A DNA stretch of 64,000 nt, taken from Mucilaginibacter sp. 44-25 (GTDB lineage Bacteria; Bacteroidota; Bacteroidia; Sphingobacteriales; Sphingobacteriaceae). The notes under the pieces were generated by a model. That model searched no databases. It worked only from the letters and a program-made list of their open reading frames with translations, and was not told where the DNA came from. The stretch is from contig MKTS01000004.1 of NCBI GenBank assembly GCA_001898335.1, positions 89,913 through 153,912 of the forward strand, written 5' to 3'. Shown piece by piece: positions 35,413-45,027 of the stretch. A program made the translations under genes and the position numbers. Position 1 is the first letter of the stretch; each line of letters starts with the position of its first letter.

Positions 35413-35655
35413 ATGACGTGGACCAATGTATTAAATTTGATGCAGGACATACATTTCAGGAAGATGTTTTTCCTGATGGTGTTCATAACAGCAGCTATAT
35501 TAATTTTTTTAAAATACAAACTGCTGCCTTATTTTAACAGATGGGAAAGCCCGGGTTACCGCTTATTGAGATGGGTACTCGACGCGCTGATCTTGATCAC
35601 TTTCGCTGTCATAGCCATAGCGGCGGTAGCGTTTTGGATGAGCGGTAACAGATAG
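35413..35655 (+). CDS. Small two-helix membrane protein, unknown function
   Basis: An 80-residue protein with two predicted membrane helices (about 18-35 and 50-74) linked by a basic loop (LLPYFNRWESPGYRLLRW). I recognise no family. It lies alone between YtxH and Csp genes and has its own terminator, which supports real coding. Confidence 0.6.
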   Translation: MTWTNVLNLMQDIHFRKMFFLMVFITAAILIFLKYKLLPYFNRWESPGYRLLRWVLDALILITFAVIAIAAVAFWMSGNR

Positions 35656-35667
35656 GTATAAAAAATA

Positions 35668-35695
35668 GAACATCCACCTTGTGGGGTGGATGTTC
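35668..35695. terminator. Hairpin terminator between the small membrane protein and csp genes
   Basis: An 11-bp perfect stem (GAACATCCACC / GGTGGATGTTC) with a 6-nt loop and A-rich left flank. Confidence 0.7.
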
Positions 35696-35727
35696 ATACA
35701 ATTTGTAATCTTAGTTATATAGATATA

Positions 35728-35922
35728 TTAAACTACTTTTACGTTTACTGCATTTAAGCCTTTTCTTCCGTTCTCAACTTCGTATTCAACTTTGTCGTTC
35801 TCACGGATCTCATCAATAAGGCCTGTTGAATGAACAAATATTTCCTGGCTACCATCAGCTGGTACGATAAAACCAAAACCCTTTGTTTCATTAAAAAATT
35901 TAACTGTTCCTTGTTTTTGCAT
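35728..35922 (-). CDS. Cold-shock domain protein
   Basis: A 64-residue CspA-like OB-fold protein. RNP1 is KGFGFIVP and RNP2 is EIFVHST, both intact. It binds single-stranded RNA/DNA and melts RNA structure. I use ATG 35922 (MQKQGTVKFF); the longer frame adds 18 unlikely residues. It is monocistronic. Confidence 0.95.
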   Translation of the reverse strand: MQKQGTVKFFNETKGFGFIVPADGSQEIFVHSTGLIDEIRENDKVEYEVENGRKGLNAVNVKVV

Positions 35923-36002
35923 TATAATATTTATTAAAGTGCGCAAGGTATGGATAATAATCGGCATTGCTGTCATATTAATATAAAAACAGCGCCGGCA
36001 GC

Positions 36003-37142
36003 TTAAGCAACAACTGCCAAATGCCTATTATCAAGCGTATCTTCAGAATCTTTTACTATACTCCGTATCTTTTCATCAAGTTCGTTAACAGTGGTTTCCA
36101 TGATATCAAAATAATTAAAATGTACATTTTCCATTTTAATAAGATCCATGATACCTAAAAGAGAAGCAACCGGGCGGCGCAGCTCATGTGATTGTATCAA
36201 GGCTATACGACGCAGGGCCTCATTCTGGGCATTAATGTATGCTTCCTGGCGTTTATGCCTGGTAATATCTGTTGAGCTTAAAGCTACACCCATAATATCA
36301 CCACCGCTATTCTTCACCGGTATAAAAGTGGTTAATTTCCAGCAAGCATTAGGTGTGCCACTCATCAACATCCACTCCCGTTTTATACTCCTTCCAGCAA
36401 GGGCCAATTTAAAACACTTTTTAAATTGACTGAGTATTCCAGGGTCTGTGTATAGTAATATATCATCCTGACAGGTAAGCTCATGCTTGTAATTGTCTTT
36501 GATAAACACCGCCGCAGATCTGTTAAAAGCAATTACATTATAACTGCTGTTCACCAGGAAATGCATATCGGTTGAACTATCAAAGATGGCCTTTAATTTA
36601 AGTTCCGACTCAATAATGGCAAGGCTTTGCTCCTGCTCAATATGATGTTTTTCCTCCAAAGTTTTCAAGCTCCAGTTCAATTCCATTATATGAACTACTT
36701 GTTTGGCCATTATGAGTAAACTTTTTTTCTGATGCTCAGAGAGTTCGCGCGGCCTTTTATCAATCACGCAAAGGCTGCCTATGGCGTACCCTTCCTTACT
36801 GATGAGCGTAGCCCCGGCGTAAAAGCGCACATGTGGGTCGTCCGTAACTAAAGCATTATTTTTATAAACCTCATCCTGTAGCGTATCGGGTACAATATAA
36901 AGGCTATCCTGGAGAATGGTTTTTTTACAAAAGGAGACTTCTTTAGTCGTACAGTTAAGTTCGGTTCCAACTGATGCTTTAAACCATTGCATCTTGTCGT
37001 CAACCAGGGTAACCAATGCTATCGGAGTATCACAAATTTCGGCTACAAGTGCAGTAAGATCGTTAAGATCGGCGGTTGTACCTGCGTCAAGCTGTTTAAA
37101 CCTGTTCACTATTGTGAGCCGTTGCTGCTCATTTTGATTCAT
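36003..37142 (-). CDS. GAF-PAS protein with HisKA but no ATPase domain
   Basis: A 379-residue soluble protein: GAF (about 10-150, with WFKASVGTELNCTTKEVSFC), a coiled linker, PAS (about 185-300) and a HisKA helix pair with His319 in IQSHELRRPVASL. The HATPase domain expected after HisKA is absent; the protein ends about 60 residues past the His. It may be phosphorylated in trans by another kinase or serve as a dimerising signal integrator. No response regulator is adjacent. Truncation is not evident: the last residues read naturally to a stop. Confidence 0.85.
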   Translation of the reverse strand: MNQNEQQRLTIVNRFKQLDAGTTADLNDLTALVAEICDTPIALVTLVDDKMQWFKASVGTELNCTTKEVSFCKKTILQDSLYIVPDTLQDEVYKNNALVTDDPHVRFYAGATLISKEGYAIGSLCVIDKRPRELSEHQKKSLLIMAKQVVHIMELNWSLKTLEEKHHIEQEQSLAIIESELKLKAIFDSSTDMHFLVNSSYNVIAFNRSAAVFIKDNYKHELTCQDDILLYTDPGILSQFKKCFKLALAGRSIKREWMLMSGTPNACWKLTTFIPVKNSGGDIMGVALSSTDITRHKRQEAYINAQNEALRRIALIQSHELRRPVASLLGIMDLIKMENVHFNYFDIMETTVNELDEKIRSIVKDSEDTLDNRHLAVVA

Positions 37143-37271
37143 TTGGCGTAGGTACTGGGGATTATTGCAAATATTTTCTCAATAATACACCGTAAACTAC
37201 CTTTTGTTTCAGAATGATGTTTGAACATTCTTAAAGGTTTTTAGAATGTTTAAATAATTATTGCTAACCGG

Positions 37272-38456
37272 CTAAATACCGCTATCAGCGTAAACGCTCT
37301 GAACTTTATCGCGCAAGTTATAGTTTGAAGCCATTACCTCACCGTATGCCCCTGCAGTACGTATAGCAATTAAATCGCCTCGGAAAGATTGAGGCAGTTC
37401 AACATCTTTGCGGAAACAGTCGGTACTTTCACATATAGGGCCCACTACATCATATTTTACCAGTGAATGGTTAGGGTTGGGTTGTGAATGCTTTTCTGAC
37501 CTTTGACTTAAATTTTCAATAGCATGATAAGCCTGGTACAACATCGGCCGCATTAGTTCCGTCATACCCGCGTCCAGTATCAAAAAGTTTTTCTTTTGGC
37601 CATTCTTCACATACAGCACCCTCGCGATAAGCGAAGCCGATTGTGCAACCAATGCCCTTCCAAGCTCAAAATGTACTTCCTGGCCTGGTTTTACCTTTAA
37701 AAACTGACTGAAGACTTTAAAATAGCTTTCAAAATCGGGCACATTGGTATCAGGCTGATAATAATCGACACCTAAGCCTCCGCCAGCATTCAAAATTTTT
37801 ACATTAAAGCCCCTGCCTTCGAACCAGTCCTGTATTTCATTAATGCGGTTGCAAAGGTTACGGAAAACCTCCATATCGGTTATTTGAGAACCTACATGAA
37901 AATGAATACCCAAAAAATTAATATGGCTTAGTTTGCGTAAGGCATCGGCTACATCATTAAGCTGCCAGGTATTAATGCCAAACTTATTTTCATCAAGCCC
38001 GGTAGTAATAAAATGATGGGTATGGGCATCAACATTCGGGTTAATACGGATGGCTACCCCTGCTACTTTACCCTTCGCCGCGGCAAGTTCATCAATAATC
38101 TCCAGTTCCTGTACCGATTCTACGTTAAAGCAAAAAATATCAGCATCCAGCGCTTCATTTATTTCTTTATCAGACTTACCTACACCGGCAAATACCACCT
38201 TACTTTTACTAAAGCCATGGTTAATAGCGGCCTTCACCTCATTACCACTTACACAATCAGCCCCGAAACCGTAGGATTGCACCATATCAATAACCCTGGG
38301 GTTAAAGTTGGCTTTCATAGCATAATGCACATGAAATCCGTATTTTGACGAGGCATCGCGACAGGCATCAAGCGTGTTTCTCAATACGCTAAGGTCATAG
38401 TAATAAAAAGGGGTTTCAACGTTAGCGAAACCTTGTATGGCATTGTTAGTAAACAT
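37272..38456 (-). CDS. lysA: Diaminopimelate decarboxylase
   Basis: A 394-residue PLP enzyme (fold III) that makes lysine from meso-diaminopimelate. The PLP lysine is in HYAMKANFN (about residue 48). Other marks: GIHFHVGSQI, GGGLGVDYY for phosphate binding, ELGRALVA, and VGPICESTDCF with the active-site Cys from the partner subunit. It follows the aspartate kinase gene by about 105 nt on the same strand. Confidence 0.95.
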   Translation of the reverse strand: MFTNNAIQGFANVETPFYYYDLSVLRNTLDACRDASSKYGFHVHYAMKANFNPRVIDMVQSYGFGADCVSGNEVKAAINHGFSKSKVVFAGVGKSDKEINEALDADIFCFNVESVQELEIIDELAAAKGKVAGVAIRINPNVDAHTHHFITTGLDENKFGINTWQLNDVADALRKLSHINFLGIHFHVGSQITDMEVFRNLCNRINEIQDWFEGRGFNVKILNAGGGLGVDYYQPDTNVPDFESYFKVFSQFLKVKPGQEVHFELGRALVAQSASLIARVLYVKNGQKKNFLILDAGMTELMRPMLYQAYHAIENLSQRSEKHSQPNPNHSLVKYDVVGPICESTDCFRKDVELPQSFRGDLIAIRTAGAYGEVMASNYNLRDKVQSVYADSGI

Positions 38457-38500
38457 GTTTGTGAGTAAAAATTAAAAAGTCAGGTTAAAAATTGACCTTT

Positions 38501-38535
38501 CCCATCACGTCAGTGCTTCGTTCCCCGCAATGACG
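38501..38535. repeat. Remnant of a dispersed intergenic repeat
   Basis: Read on the minus strand this is CGTCATTGCGGGGAACGAAG followed by CACTGACGTGATGGG, close to the GTCATTGCGAGGnACGAAGCAATC repeats scattered in Sphingobacteriaceae. It sits in the aspartate kinase to lysA gap. Recognised from memory, not by search. Confidence 0.4.
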
Positions 38536-38561
38536 CCTTAATGTTATGTTATAATAAACTT

Positions 38562-39872
38562 TTAAAACAACCTGCTATGCAAGCTTCTCAGAACTTCCGT
38601 TTTTTCTTCTGTCTTTACCAGTAAAGATAGGTTATGATCACTGCCCCCGTAGGATATCATTCGTACAGGCACATGCTTTATAGCATCCAGCACCCTGGCT
38701 GCATAGCCATTTTTCTCGGCAGCAAAGTCACCTACAACACATATAATGGTATGGTTAACATCTACCTCAACTGTGCCAAACGCGGCAAGCTCTTTAGTGA
38801 TCTCGCCCAGATAGGTAGTATCATCAATAGTAAGCGATACAGCCACCTCCGAAGTGGTGATCATATCTATAGACGTGCGGTATCTTTCAAATACTTCAAA
38901 TACCCGGCGTAAAAACCCGTGCGCAAGTAACATACGGCTACTGTGTATTTTAATAGCGGTAATATCGTCTTTAGCAGCAATAGATTTAATTTTATCTTTT
39001 TCGCTGGTGTTCGTAATTAATGTACCGGCAGCCTGCGGGTCCATGGTGTTCAATAACCTAACCGGTATCTTATATTTCTGTGCAGGGAACACGCTCTGAG
39101 GGTGTAATATTTTAGCGCCGAAATACGCCAGTTCTGCCGCCTCATCAAATGATAGTTGCGCAATTGGCTTGGTATTGCTTACAATACGCGGGTCGTTATT
39201 GTGCATACCGTCTATATCTGTCCATATCTGTACTTCTTCGCTTCGGATTCCAGCACCTATCAACGAAGCGGTGTAATCGCTACCGCCACGGCGCAAGTTA
39301 TCAATCTCGCCAAAGGAGTTACGGCAGATAAAGCCTTGTGTAATAAACAGGTTAACCTCCGGATGCTTATCGAGCATTGGCGTTAAGTGGGAGGCAATAT
39401 AATCTACAATAGGCTCACTATCCTCATCGGTCTTCATAAAATCAAGCGCCGGCAATAAAACCGAAGGTACACTGATCTCTTTCAGATAAATGTGATATAA
39501 AGTGGTTGATAGCAATTCGCCCTGCGCCAGGATAATTTTATCCTCAATGGTTGTAAAAAGATCATTGGCCAAACCGCTTAAAAGACCAAAATGATGATCT
39601 ATTACCCCTTTAGCCTGCTCATAAAATTCATCTTTACTGTAAAGTTCCTTTATAACCCCTTCGTACTTTTCTTTTAGGATTTGAATAAGGTTAGCGGCCT
39701 TCTGTTTATCTCCGGCAAGATATGCCTGTCCAATTTCAACCAAATTATTGGTAGTGCCCGACATTGCCGAAAGCACTACGATCTGCCGCTCCTGAGGGTT
39801 AATGATATCCAGCAGCTTTTTCATACGGGCGGGACTGCCGACCGATGTTCCGCCAAATTTTAAAACTTTCAT
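38562..39872 (-). CDS. lysC: Aspartate kinase
   Basis: A 436-residue monofunctional aspartokinase: kinase domain (about 1-285) starting MKVLKFGGTSVGSP, with the nucleotide-site segment RGGSDYTASLIG, followed by two ACT domains (about 300-436) for feedback control. It catalyses the first step to lysine, threonine and methionine. Being beside lysA suggests lysine-branch control. No homoserine dehydrogenase fusion is present. Confidence 0.94.
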   Translation of the reverse strand: MKVLKFGGTSVGSPARMKKLLDIINPQERQIVVLSAMSGTTNNLVEIGQAYLAGDKQKAANLIQILKEKYEGVIKELYSKDEFYEQAKGVIDHHFGLLSGLANDLFTTIEDKIILAQGELLSTTLYHIYLKEISVPSVLLPALDFMKTDEDSEPIVDYIASHLTPMLDKHPEVNLFITQGFICRNSFGEIDNLRRGGSDYTASLIGAGIRSEEVQIWTDIDGMHNNDPRIVSNTKPIAQLSFDEAAELAYFGAKILHPQSVFPAQKYKIPVRLLNTMDPQAAGTLITNTSEKDKIKSIAAKDDITAIKIHSSRMLLAHGFLRRVFEVFERYRTSIDMITTSEVAVSLTIDDTTYLGEITKELAAFGTVEVDVNHTIICVVGDFAAEKNGYAARVLDAIKHVPVRMISYGGSDHNLSLLVKTEEKTEVLRSLHSRLF

Positions 39873-39963
39873 TCTTTATTTCCGTTTACCACAAATGATT
39901 GATATTCTTGTATCAATATTTTAGGCGCTAAAAATAGGATTTTAAACCACTTATCTTCTTAAA

Positions 39964-41376
39964 ATGATTAAAATAAAATTCGGAACGGATGGCTGGAGAG
40001 CTATCATTGCTGATGACTTTACCCTTGAAAATGTTAAACGTGTAGCTTACGCTACCGCACTGTGGCTTAAAGACAATTTTGAAAACCCATCCGCACTGGT
40101 AGGCTGCGACCCACGTTTTGCCGGGCCGATGTTTGCTGATGCCACTACCTGCGTACTGGCATCACAAGGCATAAAAGTTCACCGTGCCGAGAACTTGTTT
40201 GTTTCAACCCCCATGATCTCATTGGGAACTGTGCGTACCCAATCATCAGCAGGTATTATTATTACGGCAAGCCACAACCCGCCTGCTTACAATGGCTACA
40301 AAATTAAGGCTTATTATGGCGGGCCGGCAACACCGGATGATATTGAGAAGGTTGAAAAGCAAATACCCGATACCTTAGATCTACAGCTGAAAACTGTGGC
40401 TGACTATGTTACCGAAGGACTTGTTGAATACATTAACCTTGAGGACATGTATGTTGAACATGCTGAAAAAAGCTTTGACATACCCGCCATACGCGATAGT
40501 GGTTTACAATGGGCTTATGATGCCATGTATGGCGCCGGCCAAAATGTAATGCGCCGCCTGTTCCCGGATATCACTTTCCTGCATGCCGATTATAACCCGG
40601 GTTTTGATGGGCAGGCTCCTGAGCCAATCCAGCGTAACCTGCAGGAGTTTGAGCAATTAATAAAACTTTCTGAAGGCGAGATCGCATCAGGCTTAGTTAC
40701 AGATGGCGATGCCGATCGTATTGGTTTGTATGATGCTGACGGCAACTTTGTTGATTCGCACCATATTCTTTTACTGCTTATCCATTACATGTATAAGGTA
40801 AAAGGCGAGCGTGGCGAAGTTTATTCAACCTTCTCCTGCACCAGCAAAATACAGAAACTATGCGATGCTTATGGCTTAAACAACACCGTTACCAAAATTG
40901 GCTTTAAATATATCTGCGACCTTATTGTTAACTCCGGCAAACCATTTATGGTAGGTGGCGAAGAATCAGGCGGTATAGCGGTTAACGGCCACATCCCTGA
41001 GCGCGACGGTGTTTGGATAGGTTTAATGATTTGGGAGTTTATGGCAAAAAGCGGCCGTACCCTTAAAGAACTGGTACAGGAAATATATGATGTTGTTGGC
41101 CAGTTTGCGGTTGAGCGCTATGACCTGCATGTTACCGAAGAAAAGAAACAAGCCATCATCAGTGCTTGTAAAGGTGGCCAATACACTTCGTTCGGCAATC
41201 TTAAAGTGGAGCGTACAGAAGACCTTGACGGATTTAAATTCTTCTTTGGCGATGACAGCTGGGTAATGGTACGCCCATCAGGTACAGAGCCTGTATTGCG
41301 CGTTTACGCGGAAGCGCCTACTACAGCCGAGTCGTTTAAAATATTAGATACCGTAAAAGCTGAATTACTTAAGTAA
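39964..41376 (+). CDS. Phosphoglucomutase/phosphomannomutase-family enzyme
   Basis: A 470-residue alpha-D-phosphohexomutase. All four domain marks are present: FGTDGWRA start, phosphoserine loop TASHNPPAYNGYK with Ser103, metal loop TDGDADRIG, sugar loop GGEESGGI, and phosphate-binding RPSGTEPVLRVYAE. It interconverts hexose 1- and 6-phosphates and likely supplies nucleotide-sugar precursors. It is divergent from aspartate kinase. Confidence 0.93.
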   Translation: MIKIKFGTDGWRAIIADDFTLENVKRVAYATALWLKDNFENPSALVGCDPRFAGPMFADATTCVLASQGIKVHRAENLFVSTPMISLGTVRTQSSAGIIITASHNPPAYNGYKIKAYYGGPATPDDIEKVEKQIPDTLDLQLKTVADYVTEGLVEYINLEDMYVEHAEKSFDIPAIRDSGLQWAYDAMYGAGQNVMRRLFPDITFLHADYNPGFDGQAPEPIQRNLQEFEQLIKLSEGEIASGLVTDGDADRIGLYDADGNFVDSHHILLLLIHYMYKVKGERGEVYSTFSCTSKIQKLCDAYGLNNTVTKIGFKYICDLIVNSGKPFMVGGEESGGIAVNGHIPERDGVWIGLMIWEFMAKSGRTLKELVQEIYDVVGQFAVERYDLHVTEEKKQAIISACKGGQYTSFGNLKVERTEDLDGFKFFFGDDSWVMVRPSGTEPVLRVYAEAPTTAESFKILDTVKAELLK

Positions 41377-41406
41377 TACTTTACTTAAATACGAATATCT
41401 TATATC

Positions 41407-41432
41407 AAAAGGCTTGCTTCGGCAGGCCTTTT
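41407..41432 (+). terminator. UUCG-loop terminator
   Basis: The stem AAAAGGCTTGC / GCAGGCCTTTT (one G-U pair) is closed by a C(UUCG)G tetraloop, 30 nt after the phosphohexomutase gene. Confidence 0.85.
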
Positions 41433-41498
41433 GGCATTTAATGCGGGCCACATTTAGAAAAAAATAATTATTTTGGGAGCTTATCATCGCTCCCACTC

Positions 41499-42884
41499 AT
41501 GAAAAAAACGCTAACAACTATATTATTCTTTATCGCCACATTGACTGTGGCCAGGGCACAGAATAATACCCCTCTCTCGTGCTTACAGCAAAAATTTGTA
41601 GACCTAAAATTTGGCATGTTCATCCATTTTAATATGCCTACTTACATGAATGCCGACTGGCCTGACCCTAACGCGCCGGCAAGTGCCTTTAACCCCAAAA
41701 AGCTTAACGCAGACCAATGGGCAAAAGCCGCGAAAAGCGCCAATATGGTGTACGGTTGCCTTACTACCAAACACCATAGCGGCTTTTGTATATGGGATAC
41801 CAAAACTACCGATTATAACGTGATGAATAGCCCGCTTAAACGTGATGTGGTAAAGGAGTATGTAGACGCTTTCCGGAAAAACGGGCTCAAAGTAATGTTA
41901 TATTACTCCATACTGGACACGCATCATCAGCTTAGGCCTAACAGCATTACGCCTAAACATTTTGAAATGGTGAAGGCCCAACTTACCGAACTGCTTACAC
42001 ATTATGGTAAAATTGAGGCTTTAATTATTGATGGTTGGGATGCGCCATGGTCGCGCATTAGCTATGATGATATCCCTTTTGAAGATGTTTACCGCCTGGT
42101 AAAATCGTTACAGCCTGATTGTGTTCTGATGGACCTTAACGGTGCCAAATACCCGGCAGAAGGGTTATTTTATACGGATATTAAAACGTATGAAATGGGT
42201 GCCGGACAGCGCCTTGCTAAAGAAACCAATGTAATGCCATCACTTGCCTGCCTGCCTTTGCAGCAAAGTTGGTTCTGGAAAACAGATTTTCCAACAACGC
42301 CTGTAAAAGACGCGGCAAAAATGGTTAACGAACTAACTACCCTTAACAAAGCAGGCTGTAATTTCATTTTAAATGTTGCACCTAACCGCGATGGCTTGTT
42401 TGACGATAACGCGCTTGCAGCATTAAAGGAGATTGGCCGGCTATGGAAAAATGATTACCCTGCCACCAATTTTGCCCCAACCGGAGAACCCATCATATCT
42501 ACCAACCTGGCCAAACGTAAACCAACAAACAGCAGTTGGAGCGACGATATGAACATTATGGATTTCGCTAATGATGATGATTTTACTACTTCATGGACAT
42601 CAAACGCCGAGGTAAAAGCACCGTGGTGGGAGGTAGATTTTGGACGCGATACCGAATTTAATACTATTGCCATAACTGAACCTAAGGCCAACATCACCGC
42701 TTATCATGTAGAATATTTGCAGAACGGAACCTGGAAAACGCTTTTAAAAGGCAATACGACTAAACGCGTTAAAATCCATCGTTTTGCAACAACCTGGGGC
42801 AACAAAGTGCGTGTGGTTGTTGACGAGGCGCCCCTCCCCCCATCCCTTGCGGAAGTAGGCATATACAATGAAAAGGGGAAATAA
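41499..42884 (+). CDS. GH29 alpha-L-fucosidase with discoidin-like C-terminus
   Basis: A 461-residue exported enzyme: signal peptide (about 1-20, ending VARAQ), GH29 catalytic barrel (about 25-335), and a C-terminal F5/8 type C-like domain (about 345-458, PWWEVDFGRDTEFNTIAI). GH29 marks: FGMFIHFNMPTY, TKHHSGFCIWDTKTTDYN, and the nucleophile region EALIIDGWDAPW. It removes terminal alpha-L-fucose. It is a single gene, with no SusC/D pair beside it. Confidence 0.92.
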   Translation: MKKTLTTILFFIATLTVARAQNNTPLSCLQQKFVDLKFGMFIHFNMPTYMNADWPDPNAPASAFNPKKLNADQWAKAAKSANMVYGCLTTKHHSGFCIWDTKTTDYNVMNSPLKRDVVKEYVDAFRKNGLKVMLYYSILDTHHQLRPNSITPKHFEMVKAQLTELLTHYGKIEALIIDGWDAPWSRISYDDIPFEDVYRLVKSLQPDCVLMDLNGAKYPAEGLFYTDIKTYEMGAGQRLAKETNVMPSLACLPLQQSWFWKTDFPTTPVKDAAKMVNELTTLNKAGCNFILNVAPNRDGLFDDNALAALKEIGRLWKNDYPATNFAPTGEPIISTNLAKRKPTNSSWSDDMNIMDFANDDDFTTSWTSNAEVKAPWWEVDFGRDTEFNTIAITEPKANITAYHVEYLQNGTWKTLLKGNTTKRVKIHRFATTWGNKVRVVVDEAPLPPSLAEVGIYNEKGK

Positions 42885-42999
42885 TGCCACTTTAAAGCAT
42901 TTTAACATATCAGTTTGTAACAATTGCATCTTTAACCGCATTCAATAAAAACCGTTGCGCTTATTTGTGGTTTTCTAACCAAATTATGTGTAATTGAAG

Positions 43000-44289
43000 A
43001 TGCTTCTCAGATCGGCTCTAAAATCGTTTTTGGCGTTTGTACTGCTTACCTTATTAGGGCAAAGTGTAAAAGCTTATTCGGTACTTGCACATGAGGCAAT
43101 AATTGATGCTTCATGGAAGCCTTCGCTGTTGCCCTTATTGAAAGAAAAGTACCCCACAGCGAGCCGCGAAGAACTCCTGGTAGCACATTCTTACGCGTAT
43201 GGGGGCAGCATAGTGGCGGATATGGGTTATATGCCTTTTGGGAACGGTTTTTTCACAGATCTTTTACATTATGTACGTAGCGGAGATTTTATCATTAACC
43301 TTATTAATGATGCGCAGAACCTAAACGAATATGCTTTCGCGCTGGGTGCTATGTCTCATTATATGGCTGATAAATATGGGCATTCCATGTCAACCAACTT
43401 AAATGTGCCCATCGTTTATCCTAAGCTCCGCAAAAAATTTGGCGATGTAGTTACCTACGAAGATAACCATATGTCGCATAGCCGTATGGAGTTCGCTTAT
43501 GACGTATTGCAAATAGGCCAAAACGGCTACACTTCTGAAGGTTACCACGATTTTATTGGCTTCAACATATCAGTTCCCGTGCTTGAACGGGCTTTTTATA
43601 AAACTTACGGGAAACGGTTGAATACCATATTCGGCAACATCAATGCGGATATTAATACGATGCGCTGGGGTGTGCGTAATTTGTTCCCTAACTTAACACG
43701 CTCTGCCTACAAAGCCAACCAAGCCGAAATTGAGCGTATGCATCCCGGTACCACCGCTAAAAAATTCCAGTACAAAATGAGCAGGCGCGCTTTTAACCTC
43801 GAATTTGGTAAAGAGCAAAAGGAAAGTAAATTTTTTGCTAAACTTACTGTATTCCTGATAAGGATATTACCCAAGATCGGCCCGCTTAAGACATTGAAAT
43901 ATCAATCGCCCGGAGAAGAAGGACAGAAACTATTTGCCGTAAGCTTTGAGTCTATTTTAAAAAATTACAATGAAGCTGTTGAGCAGGTAAAAAGCGGATC
44001 ACTTACACTGCCCGACATAAATTTTGATACGGGTACGCCCACTCTGCCGGGACAATATAAACTTGCCGATGATACCTATGCCAAATTGCTGAAAGAATTA
44101 CAAAAACAGCATTATCAAACAGTAGATACTGATCTGCAAAGAAACATTTCTGATTACTATGCCAAAGCAGATACCAACACTTTGGTGATAAGAGATAAAA
44201 AGAAGTGGAAAGAAACTGAATTAAGGATAAAGGAAATTATGGCCATTAAACCGGCCATACAAGCCGATACTTTAAGAGCTTTAAATTAA
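43000..44289 (+). CDS. Zinc-dependent phospholipase C-like protein
   Basis: A 429-residue exported protein with an N-terminal signal (ending SVKA) and a Zn-dependent PLC/S1-P1-type helical domain: WSVLAHE-like start (YSVLAHEAIID), AHSYAYGGSIVADMGYMPFG, and GAMSHYMADKYGHSMS with the clustered His/Asp ligands. The C-terminal third (about 230-429) has no recognised domain. I start at ATG 43000, since the longer start is TTG. Its last 9 nt overlap the end of the convergent phosphopantetheinyl transferase gene. Confidence 0.82.
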   Translation: MLLRSALKSFLAFVLLTLLGQSVKAYSVLAHEAIIDASWKPSLLPLLKEKYPTASREELLVAHSYAYGGSIVADMGYMPFGNGFFTDLLHYVRSGDFIINLINDAQNLNEYAFALGAMSHYMADKYGHSMSTNLNVPIVYPKLRKKFGDVVTYEDNHMSHSRMEFAYDVLQIGQNGYTSEGYHDFIGFNISVPVLERAFYKTYGKRLNTIFGNINADINTMRWGVRNLFPNLTRSAYKANQAEIERMHPGTTAKKFQYKMSRRAFNLEFGKEQKESKFFAKLTVFLIRILPKIGPLKTLKYQSPGEEGQKLFAVSFESILKNYNEAVEQVKSGSLTLPDINFDTGTPTLPGQYKLADDTYAKLLKELQKQHYQTVDTDLQRNISDYYAKADTNTLVIRDKKKWKETELRIKEIMAIKPAIQADTLRALN

Positions 44290-45021
44290 GTTGAATTGAT
44301 AAGCTTTTAGCTGCCGGTTACCTGCGTAAGCCACAGCGGCAATATGATCAGGAGCTATGTTGAAACTTTGTTGAAGCCAATCTTCATTACTCTTTAATAA
44401 GTGCTGTGGTAATTTATGCACCCCATCGAGTGCTGGCGTAACAGATAAATGATCACCTAACCCCTGCCCTATAGTTTTGAGAAAGCCCTCCTTACGGGTC
44501 CACAGCTTATAAAAGCGTTCTATGCTATTGGTTTCGTTGATGTAAGCGGCCTCTTCCACACTAAAATTTTCCGGCAAAATATCCTTAAATTCAAAATCAG
44601 GGTCAAGATACTCCACATCAACTCCTACGGACGAATTGGCTACAGCCAACAATATCCGGTCACCTGCATGTGATAGATTGTAAAACAGTACTTTATTGCT
44701 ATTATTTGCAATTTTCGGCTTCTTGTTTTCTCCCAGAACAAATTTAAGCTTATCTGGTGCCGTATCCATATACCTGCCCAAAACCATACGCTGCATACCT
44801 CGGCTTATCACAAAGCGGTGCTGGTCTTTTAGCTGAAAATACTTTCCGGCCCGGGCCAATTCATCAGCGTTAAGAGGCGCCCTGTAAACCGGTAACATTT
44901 CAACGCCCTCACTTATACTCGTACACCAAACATGTACTTCGTCAGCAGATAATTGATAACCGGCCATATTGCCCGGCATAAAATTAACATGAGCCAGCGG
45001 CAGGTTTGTAAGCGTAGCCAA
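44281..45021 (-). CDS. 4'-phosphopantetheinyl transferase (Sfp type)
   Basis: A 246-residue enzyme that attaches the phosphopantetheine arm to carrier proteins. The magnesium motif SVGVDVEYLDPDFEF and the second motif FYKLWTRKEGFLKTIGQG are intact. It lies 6 nt after the C-A-T-TE gene, so it is the activator of the three carrier domains of the NRPS-PKS and is part of the same operon. The longest frame starts at a TTG; Met15 (44979) is an alternative start. Confidence 0.92.
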   Translation of the reverse strand: MATLTNLPLAHVNFMPGNMAGYQLSADEVHVWCTSISEGVEMLPVYRAPLNADELARAGKYFQLKDQHRFVISRGMQRMVLGRYMDTAPDKLKFVLGENKKPKIANNSNKVLFYNLSHAGDRILLAVANSSVGVDVEYLDPDFEFKDILPENFSVEEAAYINETNSIERFYKLWTRKEGFLKTIGQGLGDHLSVTPALDGVHKLPQHLLKSNEDWLQQSFNIAPDHIAAVAYAGNRQLKAYQFNLI

Positions 45022-45027
45022 TTTGTA

